Part shown: positions 45,328 through 56,221 of the stretch, one piece after another
Layout: every line of letters begins with the position of its first letter
Numbering within the stretch: position 1 is the stretch's first letter
Origin: Maritalea mobilis
Lineage (GTDB): Bacteria; Pseudomonadota; Alphaproteobacteria; Rhizobiales; Devosiaceae
Length of the DNA stretch: 64,000 bases
Assembly (NCBI RefSeq): GCF_004363175.1
Contig: NZ_SNYR01000002.1
Coordinates: 620,001-684,000 of the forward strand
Direction: 5' to 3'
Translations under genes and position numbers: made by a program
Notes under the pieces: model-generated
What the model was told of the DNA's origin: nothing
Database searches by the model: none
Seen by the model: only the letters and a program-made list of their open reading frames with translations

Positions 45328-45868
45328 TCGATTGTATATGCGTCCTCCACAAATGGATGATGCGGCGGTGATTACTGCTGCATTGTCCCACTATGAGGTG
45401 GCAAAGAATTTGGCGTTTGTGCCGCATCCTTATGCGTTAGAAGATGCTGTTGTTTGGTTGGAGAAGCAGCCCGCATTGGCACATCCTTATGATCAGAAGT
45501 TCGCGATTTTTACCCATGAGGATGAATTTTGCGGCATGACGGGTTTTACCCATAAGGGTGATTTGCCCTCACTTGGCTATTATTTGCACCCGGATGCTTG
45601 GGGCAAAGGGGTGATGACCGAGGCCAATTGGGCGCTGATCAAATGGCTGTTTGATGGGCCCGGTGCGCCTAAAATTGTGTCCGGCGTGTTCGATTATAAT
45701 GTGGCCTCGTTTAGGGTGCAGCAAAAGCTGGGCTTTCAAACGGTCGGCCAGTCCGTTATGCAATCCCTTGCACAAAACAAAGAATTCGCGCATATCGATA
45801 CAGAACTGACAAAGGATGCGTTTGAAAAAGCCGCGCCAAACCTGGCGGCCTTGCGTAACGAGACATGA
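45308..45868 (+). CDS. GNAT-family N-acetyltransferase (third of three)
   Basis: 186 residues. [48 protein letters not shown]. Third member of the tandem set, overlapping obgE by four bases (ATGA), so all are one transcript with obgE. Confidence 0.85.
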   Translation: MLKLATDRLYMRPPQMDDAAVITAALSHYEVAKNLAFVPHPYALEDAVVWLEKQPALAHPYDQKFAIFTHEDEFCGMTGFTHKGDLPSLGYYLHPDAWGKGVMTEANWALIKWLFDGPGAPKIVSGVFDYNVASFRVQQKLGFQTVGQSVMQSLAQNKEFAHIDTELTKDAFEKAAPNLAALRNET

Positions 45869-46905
45869 AATTTCTAGACCAAGCAAAAATCTTTATTAAG
45901 TCGGGCAATGGCGGCGCTGGCGCTGTTTCTTTTCGCCGCGAAAAATATGTCGAATTCGGTGGGCCGGATGGCGGCAGCGGCGGACGCGGCGGCGACATCA
46001 TCATCAAATGTGTCGACGGGCTAAACACGCTGATCGATTATCGCTACCAGCAGCATTTTAAAGCTGGCACCGGCACCCACGGCATGGGCCGGCAACGCAC
46101 CGGCGCTGATGGCAAAGACATTATTTTGAAGGTGCCTGTGGGCACGCAGATTTTTGCTGAAGATAATGAAACGCTTTTGGCGGACTTCACCGAAATTGGC
46201 CAAGAGATGGTGTTGTTGAAAGGCGGCAATGGCGGCTTTGGCAATATGCATTTTAAAAACTCCACCAACCAAGCACCGCGCCACGCCAACCCTGGCCTTG
46301 CGGGCGAGGAAATGTGGATTTGGTTGCGGCTGAAGCTGATTGCGGATGCAGGTTTGGTGGGCTTGCCCAATGCGGGCAAATCGACTTTCTTGGCCTCGGT
46401 GACCGCGGCTAAGCCGAAAATCGCGGATTATCCGTTTACCACCCTGCACCCGAATTTGGGCGTGGTGAAAATCGGCAACCGCGAATTTGTGATGGCAGAT
46501 ATTCCCGGCTTGATTGAAGGGGCGCATGAAGGCGCAGGCATTGGCGATAGATTTTTGGGCCATATCGAACGCACCCGCACCATTGTGCACTTGATTGATG
46601 GCACGCAAGAAGATGTTGTGGATGCTTACACAACCATTCGCGGCGAGCTTGAAGCCTATGGCCATGGGCTGGCGGAGAAGCACGAAATTTTGGCGCTAAA
46701 CAAAGCTGACGCGCTGACCGAAGAAGAGCTTGCGGAAAAGAAGCTGGCGCTTGAGGCGGCAGCTGGCAAAAAGGTGCATGTGATTTCTGCGGTGGCGGGC
46801 CAAGATGTGGACAAGGTGCTGTTTGAAGTGCTGGGCCAGTTGGACGACGCCAAGGAAGCTGAGCTGGCCGCTGAAGAAGAGGATAATGCGCCTTGGACCC
46901 CCTAG
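45865..46905 (+). CDS. obgE: GTPase ObgE/CgtA
   Basis: 346 residues. Gly-rich Obg domain ([30 protein letters not shown]) and GTPase domain with [26 protein letters not shown] and LNKADAL. Essential 50S-assembly and stress-linked GTPase, normally linked to L21/L27. Starts on the overlap with the last acetyltransferase. Confidence 0.97.
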   Translation: MKFLDQAKIFIKSGNGGAGAVSFRREKYVEFGGPDGGSGGRGGDIIIKCVDGLNTLIDYRYQQHFKAGTGTHGMGRQRTGADGKDIILKVPVGTQIFAEDNETLLADFTEIGQEMVLLKGGNGGFGNMHFKNSTNQAPRHANPGLAGEEMWIWLRLKLIADAGLVGLPNAGKSTFLASVTAAKPKIADYPFTTLHPNLGVVKIGNREFVMADIPGLIEGAHEGAGIGDRFLGHIERTRTIVHLIDGTQEDVVDAYTTIRGELEAYGHGLAEKHEILALNKADALTEEELAEKKLALEAAAGKKVHVISAVAGQDVDKVLFEVLGQLDDAKEAELAAEEEDNAPWTP

Positions 46906-46932
46906 GCTAGGCGCCTTTTAGGACATTCATTT

Positions 46933-48063
46933 ATGGCAGATGCGTTTCGTGATTTTTTCGGGTTTAAGCGCCTGACGATCAAAATTGGCTCTGCCCTTTT
47001 GGTGGATGCGGAAAGCGGCGCACTGCGCAAAGCCTGGCTGGAAAGCCTTGCCGCCGACATCGCCACCTTGAAAGCCAATGGCGTTGAAATTGTGATCGTG
47101 TCCTCTGGCGCGATTTCGCTGGGCCGTCGCCTTTTGGGGCTTGATGCCACCACCCTGCCACTCGATCAAAGCCAAGCCGCTGCTGCCGTGGGGCAGATCG
47201 CACTGTCCCAAGCCTTCCGAGATATTTTGCACACGCACAATATTGTAGCCGGGCAAATTTTGGTGACGCCAAACATCACCGAACAAAGACGGCATTTTTT
47301 GAATGCCAAAACCACCATGAATACGCTGTTGGATTTGGGCGCGGTGCCAATCATCAATGAGAATGACAGCGTGGCGACGTCGGAAATTCGGTATGGCGAT
47401 AATGATCGGCTGAGCGCACGCGTGGCCACGATGGTGGAAAGTGACGGGCTGATCATCTTTTCTGATGTGGATGGGCTTTACACAGCGCCACCACATCTTG
47501 ATCCCGCCGCAGAATTTTTACCCCGCATAGAGCGCATTACGCCCGAAATTGAAGCGATGGCAGGCGGGGCGGCCAGCCATTTGTCGCGCGGTGGTATGCG
47601 CACCAAAATTGAAGCCGCAAAGATGGCGGTGCATGCTGGCACGGCGATGATTATCGCCAAGGGCGCGGTAGATCATCCGTTGCGGGCGCTGGCCGAGGGT
47701 GGTCGACATAGCTTTTTTGTGCCCGCGAGCACCAAACGTGCGGCGCGGAAAAACTGGATCATGTCTGCCCTGCCCGCTGGACGCGTCACCATTGATGCAG
47801 GCGCGGGACAAGCGCTGATTAAAGGCACCAGCCTGCTGCCCATTGGCGTGACCCAAATTGAGGGGGCATTTGGACGCGGAGACGCTATTTCCATTTTCGA
47901 CCCAAGTGGGGTAGAAGTTGCGCGCGGTCTTTCTAATTTTGATGCGGCGGACGCGCAGATGGTGCTGGGCAAACGCTCGGATCAGATTGCAGATATTTTA
48001 GGGCCAGTCTCGCGCACTGAATTGGTGCACCGGGATAATCTGGTTGTGTTGGAGGCAAGTTGA
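46933..48063 (+). CDS. proB: Glutamate 5-kinase
   Basis: 376 residues: amino-acid kinase domain ([33 protein letters not shown]) and a C-terminal PUA domain ([24 protein letters not shown]). First step of proline synthesis. 27 bases after obgE and 3 before proA. Confidence 0.97.
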   Translation: MADAFRDFFGFKRLTIKIGSALLVDAESGALRKAWLESLAADIATLKANGVEIVIVSSGAISLGRRLLGLDATTLPLDQSQAAAAVGQIALSQAFRDILHTHNIVAGQILVTPNITEQRRHFLNAKTTMNTLLDLGAVPIINENDSVATSEIRYGDNDRLSARVATMVESDGLIIFSDVDGLYTAPPHLDPAAEFLPRIERITPEIEAMAGGAASHLSRGGMRTKIEAAKMAVHAGTAMIIAKGAVDHPLRALAEGGRHSFFVPASTKRAARKNWIMSALPAGRVTIDAGAGQALIKGTSLLPIGVTQIEGAFGRGDAISIFDPSGVEVARGLSNFDAADAQMVLGKRSDQIADILGPVSRTELVHRDNLVVLEAS

Positions 48064-48066
48064 ACG

Positions 48067-49338
48067 ATGAATGATCATGCCGATATTCATACGCTGATGA
48101 TGGGGCTGGGTGAACGCGCCCGCTTGGCAGCACGTGGATTGGCCATTGCCCCGACAGAGCAAAAAGACCAAGCCTTACGCGAAAGCGCCGCCCTGTTGCG
48201 CCAACGCAAAGATGAAATTTTGGCGGCAAACCAAAAGGATGTGGACGCAGCAAAGGAAGCTGGCGTTGCTGCATCCTTTATTGATCGTTTGACGCTTGAT
48301 GATGCCCGCATTGAAGCCATTGCCGATGGGCTGGAACAAATTGCATTGTTGGATGACCCTGTTGGCACCAAGCTGGCAGAAATACGCCGCCCCAACGGGT
48401 TGGTGATTGATCGGGTGCGCACACCATTGGGCGTAATCGGCGTGATTTTTGAAAGCCGCCCTAATGTGACCGCTGATGCGGGCGCATTGTGCCTGAAGGC
48501 AGGCAATGCGGCGATCTTGCGTGGCGGTTCTGACAGTTTTTACAGCTCAAACGCCATCCACCAATGCTTGGTTGATGGGTTAGTGGCTGCGGGGCTGCCG
48601 AAGGACGCGATCCAATTGGTGCCCACAACCGACCGGGAAGCCGTGGGCAAAATGTTGCAGGGTCTGAACGGCAATGTGGACGTGATTGTGCCGCGTGGCG
48701 GCAAGGGACTTGTGGGCCGGGTGCAGCAAGAAGCGCGGGTGCCAGTTTTCGCGCATCTGGAAGGGCTTTGCCACGTCGTTGTGGACAAGAGTGCTGACCT
48801 AGACATGGCAGAGCAAGTGATTGTGAACGCCAAGATGCGGCGCACTGGCATTTGTGGCGCGGCAGAAACTGTGCTGATTGATCAGCATGTGGCTGCGATT
48901 TTTGTGCCGCAACTGATGGATGCGCTGAGCGCAAAGGGCTGCGAAGTGCGCGGCTGCGCGCGCACGGTTGCGTTGGATGACCGCGCCAAGCCTGCCACCG
49001 AGGACGATTGGCAAACTGAATATTTGGATGCGATTTTAGCTGTGCGTGTGGTGGATAATTTTGATCAGGCGCTTGACCATATCGCCCATTATTCTTCGCA
49101 CCACACAGAAGCGGTGTTGGCCGAAGATGAAGCGGTTGTGGATCGCTTTTTCAAAGAAGTGGATTCTGCCATTTTGATGCATAATGCCTCCACCCAATTT
49201 GCTGATGGCGGCGAATTTGGTATGGGCGCAGAGATCGGCATTGCCACAGGCAAAATGCATGCGCGTGGCCCAGTTGGTGTGGAACAGCTCACTAGTTTTA
49301 ATTATCGAGTGCATGGCAAGGGACATACGCGTCCGTGA
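48067..49338 (+). CDS. proA: Glutamate-5-semialdehyde dehydrogenase
   Basis: 423 residues. Reduces glutamyl phosphate from ProB. Blocks [35 protein letters not shown] and the catalytic cysteine in [16 protein letters not shown] are visible. Stop codon overlaps the nadD GTG start. Confidence 0.97.
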   Translation: MNDHADIHTLMMGLGERARLAARGLAIAPTEQKDQALRESAALLRQRKDEILAANQKDVDAAKEAGVAASFIDRLTLDDARIEAIADGLEQIALLDDPVGTKLAEIRRPNGLVIDRVRTPLGVIGVIFESRPNVTADAGALCLKAGNAAILRGGSDSFYSSNAIHQCLVDGLVAAGLPKDAIQLVPTTDREAVGKMLQGLNGNVDVIVPRGGKGLVGRVQQEARVPVFAHLEGLCHVVVDKSADLDMAEQVIVNAKMRRTGICGAAETVLIDQHVAAIFVPQLMDALSAKGCEVRGCARTVALDDRAKPATEDDWQTEYLDAILAVRVVDNFDQALDHIAHYSSHHTEAVLAEDEAVVDRFFKEVDSAILMHNASTQFADGGEFGMGAEIGIATGKMHARGPVGVEQLTSFNYRVHGKGHTRP

Positions 49339-49967
49339 CTTATATTGTTGAAAACAGCCATGCAGATCTGAGCTTGCCTGGATCTGCCCCCGGCATGCGC
49401 ATTGGCTTGTTCGGCGGCAGCTTTAATCCCCCTCATGAAGGCCATCGGCTTGTTTCGCGCCAAGCGCTGAAACGGTTGGGGCTTGATGCCATTTGGTGGT
49501 TGGTGACCCCGGGCAACCCGCTGAAAGACCATAGCGAGCTTAAGCCGCTTTCTCAGCGCATCGCTGCGGCGCGGCAATTGGTGGATCACCCCAAGGTGCG
49601 CATCACCGGGTTTGAAGCCAAACATGGGTTCAAATATAGCTATGACACCCTCGCCTATTTGAAACAAACGCTACCCGGACGCAAATTTGTTTGGATTATG
49701 GGCGCGGACAATTTGGTGAATTTTCACAAATGGGATCGCTGGCAGGACATGGCAAAACTGATGCCGATTGCGGTTTATGTGCGCCCCGGCGCCACCCATA
49801 GTGCCCCCTTCTCCCCTGCCGCCCAAGCCATGGCACGCTGGCGGGTGGATGAGAGCGATGCCCATGATTTTGCCAACCGGCCAGCGCCTGCTTGGATTTA
49901 TCTTCATGGCATTATGTCTGACCTTTCCTCAACGCAATTGCGGCAAGCGGCAAAGGGCCGCGATTGA
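49335..49967 (+). CDS. nadD: Nicotinate-nucleotide adenylyltransferase
   Basis: 210 residues from a GTG that overlaps the proA stop (GTGA); an internal ATG at 49395 gives 190 residues and begins [20 protein letters not shown], so the true start is uncertain. Nucleotidyl-transfer motif [11 protein letters not shown] and the C-terminal SSTQLR are intact. NAD synthesis. Confidence 0.93.
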   Translation: MTYIVENSHADLSLPGSAPGMRIGLFGGSFNPPHEGHRLVSRQALKRLGLDAIWWLVTPGNPLKDHSELKPLSQRIAAARQLVDHPKVRITGFEAKHGFKYSYDTLAYLKQTLPGRKFVWIMGADNLVNFHKWDRWQDMAKLMPIAVYVRPGATHSAPFSPAAQAMARWRVDESDAHDFANRPAPAWIYLHGIMSDLSSTQLRQAAKGRD

Positions 49968-50086
49968 GGCTTTGGAGCAGGCTTGAAAATTGCGCATAAA
50001 AAGCGCATATTGAACCCATTGAAAATAAGCGTGAAAGATGATCGAGCCACAATGGTTTCTATCTCACTTGATTTGGGTTTTGGTGC

Positions 50087-50476
50087 ATGACACCACAAGC
50101 CAACAATAAGGGCGCAGCGCCTAAATCTGCTGCATCACCGGAAAATCTTTTGGATGTTGTGCTTGGGCTTTTGGACGATGCAAAAGCTGAGGACACAGTG
50201 TCTATTGATATTCGGGGCAAATCCAGCTTGGCGGACAATATGATTGTGACTTCTGGTCGCTCGAATCGCCATGTGGGTGCGATTGCCGACCAATTGTCAC
50301 GCGAATTGCGTGAAAAAGGATTTGGCAAACCGAAAATTGAAGGCGTGCCACAGTGTGACTGGGTGTTGGTGGATGCAGGCGATGTGATCGTGCATATCTT
50401 CCGCCCGGAAGTGCGCGAATTCTACAATATTGAGAAAATGTGGGCAGCTAACATGCCCAACGACGCGACGCACTAG
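50087..50476 (+). CDS. rsfS: Ribosome silencing factor RsfS
   Basis: 129 residues. Binds L14 and stops subunit joining in poor conditions. Family blocks SLADNMIVTSGRSNRHVGAI, GVPQCDWVLVDAGDVIVHIF and RPEVREFYNIEKMW. Extra N-terminal 25 residues are Ala/Ser-rich. Sits between nadD and rlmH, the usual order; the 119-base gap before it has a small GCGC stem only. Confidence 0.95.
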   Translation: MTPQANNKGAAPKSAASPENLLDVVLGLLDDAKAEDTVSIDIRGKSSLADNMIVTSGRSNRHVGAIADQLSRELREKGFGKPKIEGVPQCDWVLVDAGDVIVHIFRPEVREFYNIEKMWAANMPNDATH

Positions 50477-50487
50477 AGCGGACGCGC

Positions 50488-50970
50488 ATGAAGGTCCATA
50501 TTTTGGCGGTGGGGCGGTTGAAAGACGGCCCCGAACGCCAGCTTGTCCAACGATATTTAGAGCGTGCAAAGGCGACGGGCCGCCAACTTGGGTTTGGCGA
50601 TGTGGAAGTGCGTGAACTGCCCGAAAGTCGCGCAAAGCAAGCTGATCAACGCAAAAAAGAAGAAGCCGATGCCATTCTGGACATCACCCAGGACGGTGCA
50701 ATGCTTGTGTTTTTGGATGAGCGCGGCAAAAGCTTGACCAGCGATAAATTTGCCCAGCAATTGGGCGCTTGGCGCGACCAAGGCGCACGCGATTGCTATT
50801 TTGTGATTGGTGGTGCGGATGGATTGGACAAAGCACTGCGACAGCAAGGGCATTTGACCCTCAATTTTTCCAATCTGACATGGCCGCACCAGATTGTGCG
50901 CATTATGCTGGCGGAGCAAATTTATCGCGCCATGACAATTTTAAGCGGCCATCCCTATCATCGCAGCTAA
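50488..50970 (+). CDS. rlmH: 23S rRNA pseudouridine1915 N3-methyltransferase RlmH
   Basis: 160 residues. SPOUT-type methyltransferase: MKVHILAVGRLKDGPERQL, YFVIGGADGLDKAL (cofactor knot), LTWPHQIVRIMLAEQIYRA and the C-terminal HPYHRS end are all family marks. 11 bases after rsfS. Confidence 0.97.
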   Translation: MKVHILAVGRLKDGPERQLVQRYLERAKATGRQLGFGDVEVRELPESRAKQADQRKKEEADAILDITQDGAMLVFLDERGKSLTSDKFAQQLGAWRDQGARDCYFVIGGADGLDKALRQQGHLTLNFSNLTWPHQIVRIMLAEQIYRAMTILSGHPYHRS

Positions 50971-51080
50971 GCGCAACCTGCAATAAGCCCAAAAAAGGTC
51001 AAAGTTAAACGCGACAAAGTCACTGCCTTTGATACATTAGGGTGGTGATTCGCCATATTTCCGGGAGCCGAAAGTAACCT

Positions 51081-52412
51081 GTGAGTCCTGTTTTGCGCCA
51101 AATTGGAAAAGCCACACGGTTGAGCACGGGTATTTTGCTGCTCAGCACCATGATGCTGGTGCCGAGCCTTGGCCAATTTAATGACCCCACAACCACCCAA
51201 GATGCGCAAATTGAACTGGATCAGGTCAAGCTGACTATTGAGCTGACCGAAGAGCGCGTGAATGAATTGAAAGCACAGGTTGAAGAGCTTTCTGGCGATC
51301 GCACCCAACAAACAGCTGCATTGATTGAATCTGCCCAGCGGGTGAAGTTGGCTGAAATTGAAGCCAGCGCCATTGCCGAACGCTTGGCCGGGTTGCGGGC
51401 AGAAGAAGAAACCATCCGCGCGACATTGGATGATGAAAACCAAGAAATTGGCACCCTGCTCACCGCCTTGCAGCAATTGGGGCGCAATCCACCACCTGCG
51501 TTGATTATTGAGCCGGGCAATGCGGTCAATTCCGCACGCGCCGGTAGCCTGCTCGCTTCTGTGTTGCCGCAACTGGCCAGCCGAGCTGACGCTGTACGGC
51601 TTGAATTGGATGCCCTGCTGGCCATTGCCGAAGAAGCGGAAGCTGAGCAAAAATTACTCGTGGCCAATTTGACCGTTTTGCGGGAAGAGCGGTTGCGCAT
51701 TGCCACCCTGATCGAGGCGCGGAAGCGCGGCCTTGCACGGGTGAACCAAGAATTGGATGCCGAGCAGCGCGAAGCCGAATTATTGGCGAGCCGCGCCACC
51801 TCTCTCACCCAATTGATCAAAACACTTGAAGATAAAGTGCAGTCTGTGAGTGACGCCAACGCAGAAGCGGATGCCGCAGATGCTGCGCAAAGCAATGTGG
51901 GCGAAGAGCTAGAGCAGAGCGTGATCGATTTGGCACTGGCCGATAAATCCCGCACCGAGCCTGCCTTTCCGTTTGCCTTGGGCAAAGGACATTTAACCCC
52001 GCCTGTGGTTGGGGTTGAAGTTGTGTCTTATGGTGCGGATGACAGGTTTGGCGGCACGTCGCAAGGTGCCTATATTGTGACCCGGGCCGAAGCCCAAATC
52101 GTTGCCCCGGCAGATGGTTGGGTGGTTTATAAAGGCCCCTATCTTAATTATGGCCAAATTATCATTTTGAATATGGGCCAAGGTTATCATTTGCTCTTGG
52201 CGGGCATGGAAAGCGCTGATGTGGCGTTGGGACAATTTGTGTTGATGGGCGAGCCATTGGGAAAAATGGGCGAGCGCACAAATTCTCAAACTATCGCGAC
52301 CAGTGCTGGAAACTCCCGGCCAACGCTTTATATTGAAATTCGAAATGAAGACACGCCTATTGACCCAACCGGATGGTGGGACAAGGGATCCAGAACAGCA
52401 CAGAATGGATAG
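51081..52412 (+). CDS. EnvC-like murein hydrolase activator (degenerate LytM domain)
   Basis: 443 residues from a GTG start. A signal-like hydrophobic N-terminus (about 13-30), a long coiled coil (about 40-290), and a C-terminal M23/LytM fold (AYIVTRAEAQIVAPADGWVV, LNYGQIIILNMGQGYHLLLA). The zinc ligands of active M23 enzymes are not all visible (YHLLLAGME where HxH is expected), as in EnvC, which activates amidases rather than cutting itself. Next to ctpA and the yibQ-like gene, as in many proteobacteria. Likely a cell-division or daughter-cell separation factor. Confidence 0.87.
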   Translation: MSPVLRQIGKATRLSTGILLLSTMMLVPSLGQFNDPTTTQDAQIELDQVKLTIELTEERVNELKAQVEELSGDRTQQTAALIESAQRVKLAEIEASAIAERLAGLRAEEETIRATLDDENQEIGTLLTALQQLGRNPPPALIIEPGNAVNSARAGSLLASVLPQLASRADAVRLELDALLAIAEEAEAEQKLLVANLTVLREERLRIATLIEARKRGLARVNQELDAEQREAELLASRATSLTQLIKTLEDKVQSVSDANAEADAADAAQSNVGEELEQSVIDLALADKSRTEPAFPFALGKGHLTPPVVGVEVVSYGADDRFGGTSQGAYIVTRAEAQIVAPADGWVVYKGPYLNYGQIIILNMGQGYHLLLAGMESADVALGQFVLMGEPLGKMGERTNSQTIATSAGNSRPTLYIEIRNEDTPIDPTGWWDKGSRTAQNG

Positions 52413-53751
52413 TCAACTTATGAAATCGACGATGAAATCAGCTCTTCTTGCCCTCTCAATTGGCCTTTTAGCAGGCAATGCGATGCCTGCATTTGCACAA
52501 GAGGCCGCGCAAGAAGATATGGGGCCGCTTGACCAGCAGCAGGTTTATGAAGAACTGAACCTGTTTGGCGAAATTTTTGACCGTATCCGTTCTGAATATG
52601 TGGATGCCCCAAACGAAAAAGAACTGGTGCGGGCCGCCATTCAAGGCATGTTGAGCAGCCTTGATCCACATTCAGGCTATCTTGATCCAGACGATTATGA
52701 AGATGTGCGCGAGGACACCCAGGGCACCTTTGGCGGCTTGGGCATTGAAGTGCAGATGGAAGATGAGGTGATCAAGGTCATCTCCCCGATTGATGACACA
52801 CCTGCGGCGGAAGCCGGCGTTTTGGCCAACGACTATATTGTTGAGCTGGACGGCGAACCTGTGCGTGGCAAAACACTTGATGAAGCCGTGGACATGATGC
52901 GCGGCGAAGTGGGCACAGATATTGATCTGACCATTGTGCGTGAAGGTGTTGATGAGCCCATCAAGCTGACCATCACTCGCGACATCATCACGTTCCGTGT
53001 CGTGCGCTCGTTTACTCAAGACAATGTAGGCGTGATCCGCTTGGCGCGTTTCACCGGGCAAGCTTATGCCGGGGTGGAAGATGCGATTAAAGACATCAAG
53101 GAAGAACTCGGCGATGATTTGAAGGGCTTGATTTTGGACCTTCGGAACAATCCGGGTGGCCTTGTGGACCAAGCCGTATTCATCTCTGATGCGTTTTTGG
53201 ATCGCGGCAATGTGCTTTCCACACGCGGGCGTTCAGCTGAAGAAAATGCGCGTTATGATGCGAACCCAGATGATTTGGACAAGTCTGTTGAAAATTTGCA
53301 ATTGATCGTTTTGATCAATGGCGGCTCTGCCTCTGCATCAGAAATTGTGGCCGGGGCACTGCAAGACCAGAAACGAGCTACCCTTGTGGGCACACGTTCG
53401 TTCGGCAAAGGCTCTGTGCAGTCCATTATTTCATTGGGACAAAATGGGGCGATGCGGTTGACCACATCACGCTATTACACCCCAAGCGGTCGCTCCATTC
53501 AGGCGGCGGGCATTATGCCAGATATTGAAATTTTCCAAGAAGTGCCGGAAGAATTGCAGGGCCGCGATGAGATCATCGGCGAGGCAGCGCTTGATGGCCA
53601 AATTGGCGGCGGCACAGAAGATGAAGCAACAACGGGCTCTTCTGTTTATGTGCCTTCTGACCGGGAAAAAGACAATCAACTGCAATTTGCAATTGACCTG
53701 ATCACTGGTGAAGAAACAAACGAGGCTTTCCCACCTGATCCAAACGAATAA
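52405..53751 (+). CDS. ctpA: Carboxy-terminal processing protease (S41 family)
   Basis: 448 residues from MDSQLMKSTMKSALLALSIG, overlapping the EnvC-like gene by 8 bases; an ATG 34 codons earlier lies within that gene, and Met6 is another option. Signal peptide ends near AFAQ. A PDZ domain (GTFGGLGIEVQMEDEVIKVI) is followed by the protease with catalytic Ser in INGGSASASEIVAGALQ and Lys in TRSFGKGSVQS. Periplasmic protease. Confidence 0.93.
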   Translation: MDSQLMKSTMKSALLALSIGLLAGNAMPAFAQEAAQEDMGPLDQQQVYEELNLFGEIFDRIRSEYVDAPNEKELVRAAIQGMLSSLDPHSGYLDPDDYEDVREDTQGTFGGLGIEVQMEDEVIKVISPIDDTPAAEAGVLANDYIVELDGEPVRGKTLDEAVDMMRGEVGTDIDLTIVREGVDEPIKLTITRDIITFRVVRSFTQDNVGVIRLARFTGQAYAGVEDAIKDIKEELGDDLKGLILDLRNNPGGLVDQAVFISDAFLDRGNVLSTRGRSAEENARYDANPDDLDKSVENLQLIVLINGGSASASEIVAGALQDQKRATLVGTRSFGKGSVQSIISLGQNGAMRLTTSRYYTPSGRSIQAAGIMPDIEIFQEVPEELQGRDEIIGEAALDGQIGGGTEDEATTGSSVYVPSDREKDNQLQFAIDLITGEETNEAFPPDPNE

Positions 53752-53811
53752 TCTGGTTTGGCCCTAATCGCGGGGATTGGGGTCAACACCAAACATGAGT
53801 TGCGGCGGCAT

Positions 53812-54951
53812 ATGGCGGACAATTTAGATAAGCCCCTTGGACGCAAGGGGAAGGAACGCAAAGACACACCGAAAACTGTTCGTGTGGGCGGGTTTCCACT
53901 TTTGCCTGTGTCTATTGTTTTGCTGGTCGGCGTGATCACCATACCCGTTTTATGGGTTAACTTTATTGATAGTCCGCTTGAAGGCCGCCCTCGGGTGGAG
54001 GTTGGCGTTTCCACAACAGGCAATAATGATCTTGCCCGCAACCTTTCGACCGATGAAGACCCGGCTGAAAATGTTGCGCCCGAAGAGCCAATCGACAGCC
54101 CGTCCTTTATCAATATTGACGAATTCCCTGAAGGTGCCGATGCGGCGCGCGCAGCGGCACCTGTGCCCGAACTGCTGGAGCAAACCCAACATGGCTATAT
54201 TCCGCAAGTGGGCACCAATGGTGACCGCCCTGCAGATGTTTATGCCCGTGCTTCCATTTCCCCTGCCAGCGCCAATGGGCGTAGCCTGATCGCAATTGTG
54301 GTGGAAGGTGTTGGCCTTTCAGAAGAGAATACCCGCTCCGCCATCGAACGCTTGCCAGATGAAGTGACATTGGCCTTTGCCCCTTATGGCAAGGATGTGG
54401 CCAGCTTGGCCATGGCAGCGCGGATTGGCGGGCATGAAATTATGTTGCAGGTGCCACTGGAGCCCTTTGATTATCCGCAAAATGACCCAGGACCGCAGAC
54501 CTTATTGGTTGGCCAAGCCGCGCGGGCCAATTTGGACCGGCTATATTGGCTGATGTCGCGCTTGGGCGGCTATACGGGCGTGATCAATTTCTTGGGCGCA
54601 CGGTTCACCTCATCTGCCAACGATATGCAGCCTGTGATGGAAGAAATCGCCTTGCGCGGTTTGACCTATCTTGACGATGGCAGCTCCAACCGCTCGCTTG
54701 CGCCGCAATTGGCGAAGCAAGCGGGCGTAGATTTCGCACGCGCCAACCTTTCTTTGGACGAAACCCCATCGCGCAGTGAGATTTTGCGGCAGCTCGCAAA
54801 GTTGGAATCTCTGGCTTATGAAAATGGTTCCGCAATAGCAACCGCCACATCTTTGCCGGTGACCGTGCGCACCATTGCCGAATGGGCCAAAGAGCTGGAC
54901 AATAAAGACTTGGTGCTCGTGCCCGTGAGCGCCTTGATGGAAGATAATTAG
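53812..54951 (+). CDS. Divergent polysaccharide deacetylase family protein (YibQ-like)
   Basis: 379 residues starting MADNLDKPLGRKGKERK; a TTG 18 codons earlier is open but adds unlike residues. One membrane helix (about 34-52), a Glu/Pro-rich linker, then the deacetylase-like fold (LIAIVVEGVGLSEENTRSAI, LPDEVTLAFAPYGKDV, HEIMLQVPLEPFDYPQNDPG). Function unknown; usually beside envC and ctpA, which suggests envelope work. Confidence 0.85.
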   Translation: MADNLDKPLGRKGKERKDTPKTVRVGGFPLLPVSIVLLVGVITIPVLWVNFIDSPLEGRPRVEVGVSTTGNNDLARNLSTDEDPAENVAPEEPIDSPSFINIDEFPEGADAARAAAPVPELLEQTQHGYIPQVGTNGDRPADVYARASISPASANGRSLIAIVVEGVGLSEENTRSAIERLPDEVTLAFAPYGKDVASLAMAARIGGHEIMLQVPLEPFDYPQNDPGPQTLLVGQAARANLDRLYWLMSRLGGYTGVINFLGARFTSSANDMQPVMEEIALRGLTYLDDGSSNRSLAPQLAKQAGVDFARANLSLDETPSRSEILRQLAKLESLAYENGSAIATATSLPVTVRTIAEWAKELDNKDLVLVPVSALMEDN

Positions 54952-54959
54952 GACATCTT

Positions 54960-55484
54960 ATGCCCAAAGCAATTGATCGCGAACGCATGCCCTATCGCTT
55001 TTGTGTGGGAATTTGCTTGATAAATGATGCGGGCCAAGTGTTTGCCGGGCGACGCAAGCCCAAAGCGGGTGTGCCGCAGGCTTTTGAATGGCAGTTTCCG
55101 CAAGGTGGCATTGATAAGGGCGAAGATGCACTTGCCGCCGCCAAGCGCGAATTGTTTGAAGAGACCAATATCTCGTCTATCGATTTGATTTATGAAGTGC
55201 CGAAATGGCTGAGCTATGATTTGCCAGAAGAGCTTTTAGGCAAAGCCCTGAAAGGCAAATATCGCGGCCAGCAACAGCGCTGGTATGTGTTTAAATTTAC
55301 CGGTGATGAGAGCGAAATCAACGTGACGCAGCCCGCGAATGGCGAGCACCCAGCGGAATTTTCTGAATGGGCCTGGCGTGACATTGAAGACATGCCTGAC
55401 CTGATCGTGCCATTTAAAAAAGCGCTCTATGAAGAATTGGTGGCGCTGGTGCAGCCTCAAATTGAAGCGGAGCAGCAAAAATGA
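54960..55484 (+). CDS. rppH: RNA pyrophosphohydrolase (Nudix)
   Basis: 174 residues. Removes pyrophosphate from mRNA 5' ends, starting decay. The Nudix box is intact: GGIDKGED, then KRELFEETNI with the three catalytic glutamates. N-terminus YRFCVGICLINDAGQVFAGR is typical. Overlaps the racemase gene by four bases. Confidence 0.94.
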   Translation: MPKAIDRERMPYRFCVGICLINDAGQVFAGRRKPKAGVPQAFEWQFPQGGIDKGEDALAAAKRELFEETNISSIDLIYEVPKWLSYDLPEELLGKALKGKYRGQQQRWYVFKFTGDESEINVTQPANGEHPAEFSEWAWRDIEDMPDLIVPFKKALYEELVALVQPQIEAEQQK

Positions 55485-56167
55485 GCGTGATCGGCCTGAT
55501 CGGTGGCATGAGTTGGGAATCGACTGCGCTTTATTATAAGCAGCTCAACGAATTGGTGCGCACCCAAAAGGGTGGCTTGCACAGCGCTGAAATCTTGATG
55601 CGGTCAGTAGATTTTGCCCCCATAGCGCAAATGCAAAAAGATGGGGCATGGGACGAAGCTGGAGATTTGCTGGCTAGCCATGCCAAAGGATTGGAGCAAG
55701 CTGGTGCGGACTTTTTGGTGCTGGCCACCAATACGATGCATCTGGTTGCCCCACACATTGAAGCCGCCACAGAAATCCCACTGCTTCATATTGCTGACAG
55801 CACGGCAAATGCACTAACTCAAGATGGGTTTGAACGCGTTGGCCTGTTGGGCACAGCTTTCACCATGGAAAAGCCATTTCTGATTGAGCGCTTGCAGAGC
55901 CATGGACTTGATATTGTGGTGCCGGAAGTTGACCGCACCAATCTTAATGCCATCATTTTTGATGAATTATGTCGCGGCATTATTTCAGATCAATCCCGCG
56001 CAACCTATCAACGCGCCATTGAGGGCATGATGGCACGCGGTGCGGAAGCGGTGATTTTAGGCTGCACGGAAATTACGCTTTTGATTGGCGATGACGATAG
56101 CCCCATCCCGACCTATGACAGCACAGATCTACATGTTAGAGCGGCGGTGGCAAAGGCGCTCGGTTAA
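55481..56167 (+). CDS. Aspartate/glutamate racemase family protein
   Basis: 228 residues. Two-cysteine racemase fold. VIGLIGGMSWESTALYYKQL at the N-terminus; the second catalytic cysteine is in VILGCTEITLL. The first site reads LATNTMHLVAP, with Thr where amino acid racemases have Cys (ATNTMH versus PCNTAH), as in the YgeA-like subgroup. Substrate therefore uncertain. Ends the long housekeeping run. Confidence 0.88.
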   Translation: MSVIGLIGGMSWESTALYYKQLNELVRTQKGGLHSAEILMRSVDFAPIAQMQKDGAWDEAGDLLASHAKGLEQAGADFLVLATNTMHLVAPHIEAATEIPLLHIADSTANALTQDGFERVGLLGTAFTMEKPFLIERLQSHGLDIVVPEVDRTNLNAIIFDELCRGIISDQSRATYQRAIEGMMARGAEAVILGCTEITLLIGDDDSPIPTYDSTDLHVRAAVAKALG

Positions 56168-56170
56168 ACA

Positions 56171-56205
56171 AAAAAGCCCGCCGGAATGGCGGGCTTTCTT
56201 CTTTT
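56171..56205. terminator. Bidirectional terminator between the racemase and BCCT genes
   Basis: Stem AAAGCCCGCC (56173-56182) / GGCGGGCTTT (56188-56197) with loop GGAAT and A/T tracts on both sides. Confidence 0.9.
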
Positions 56206-56221
56206 TGATCAAGCACAAAGC

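Noticed and set aside
51221-51985. Minus-strand frame of 254 codons
   Set aside because: Opposite the coiled coil of the EnvC-like gene; Ser/Arg-rich as expected for the complement of Glu/Leu-rich heptads.
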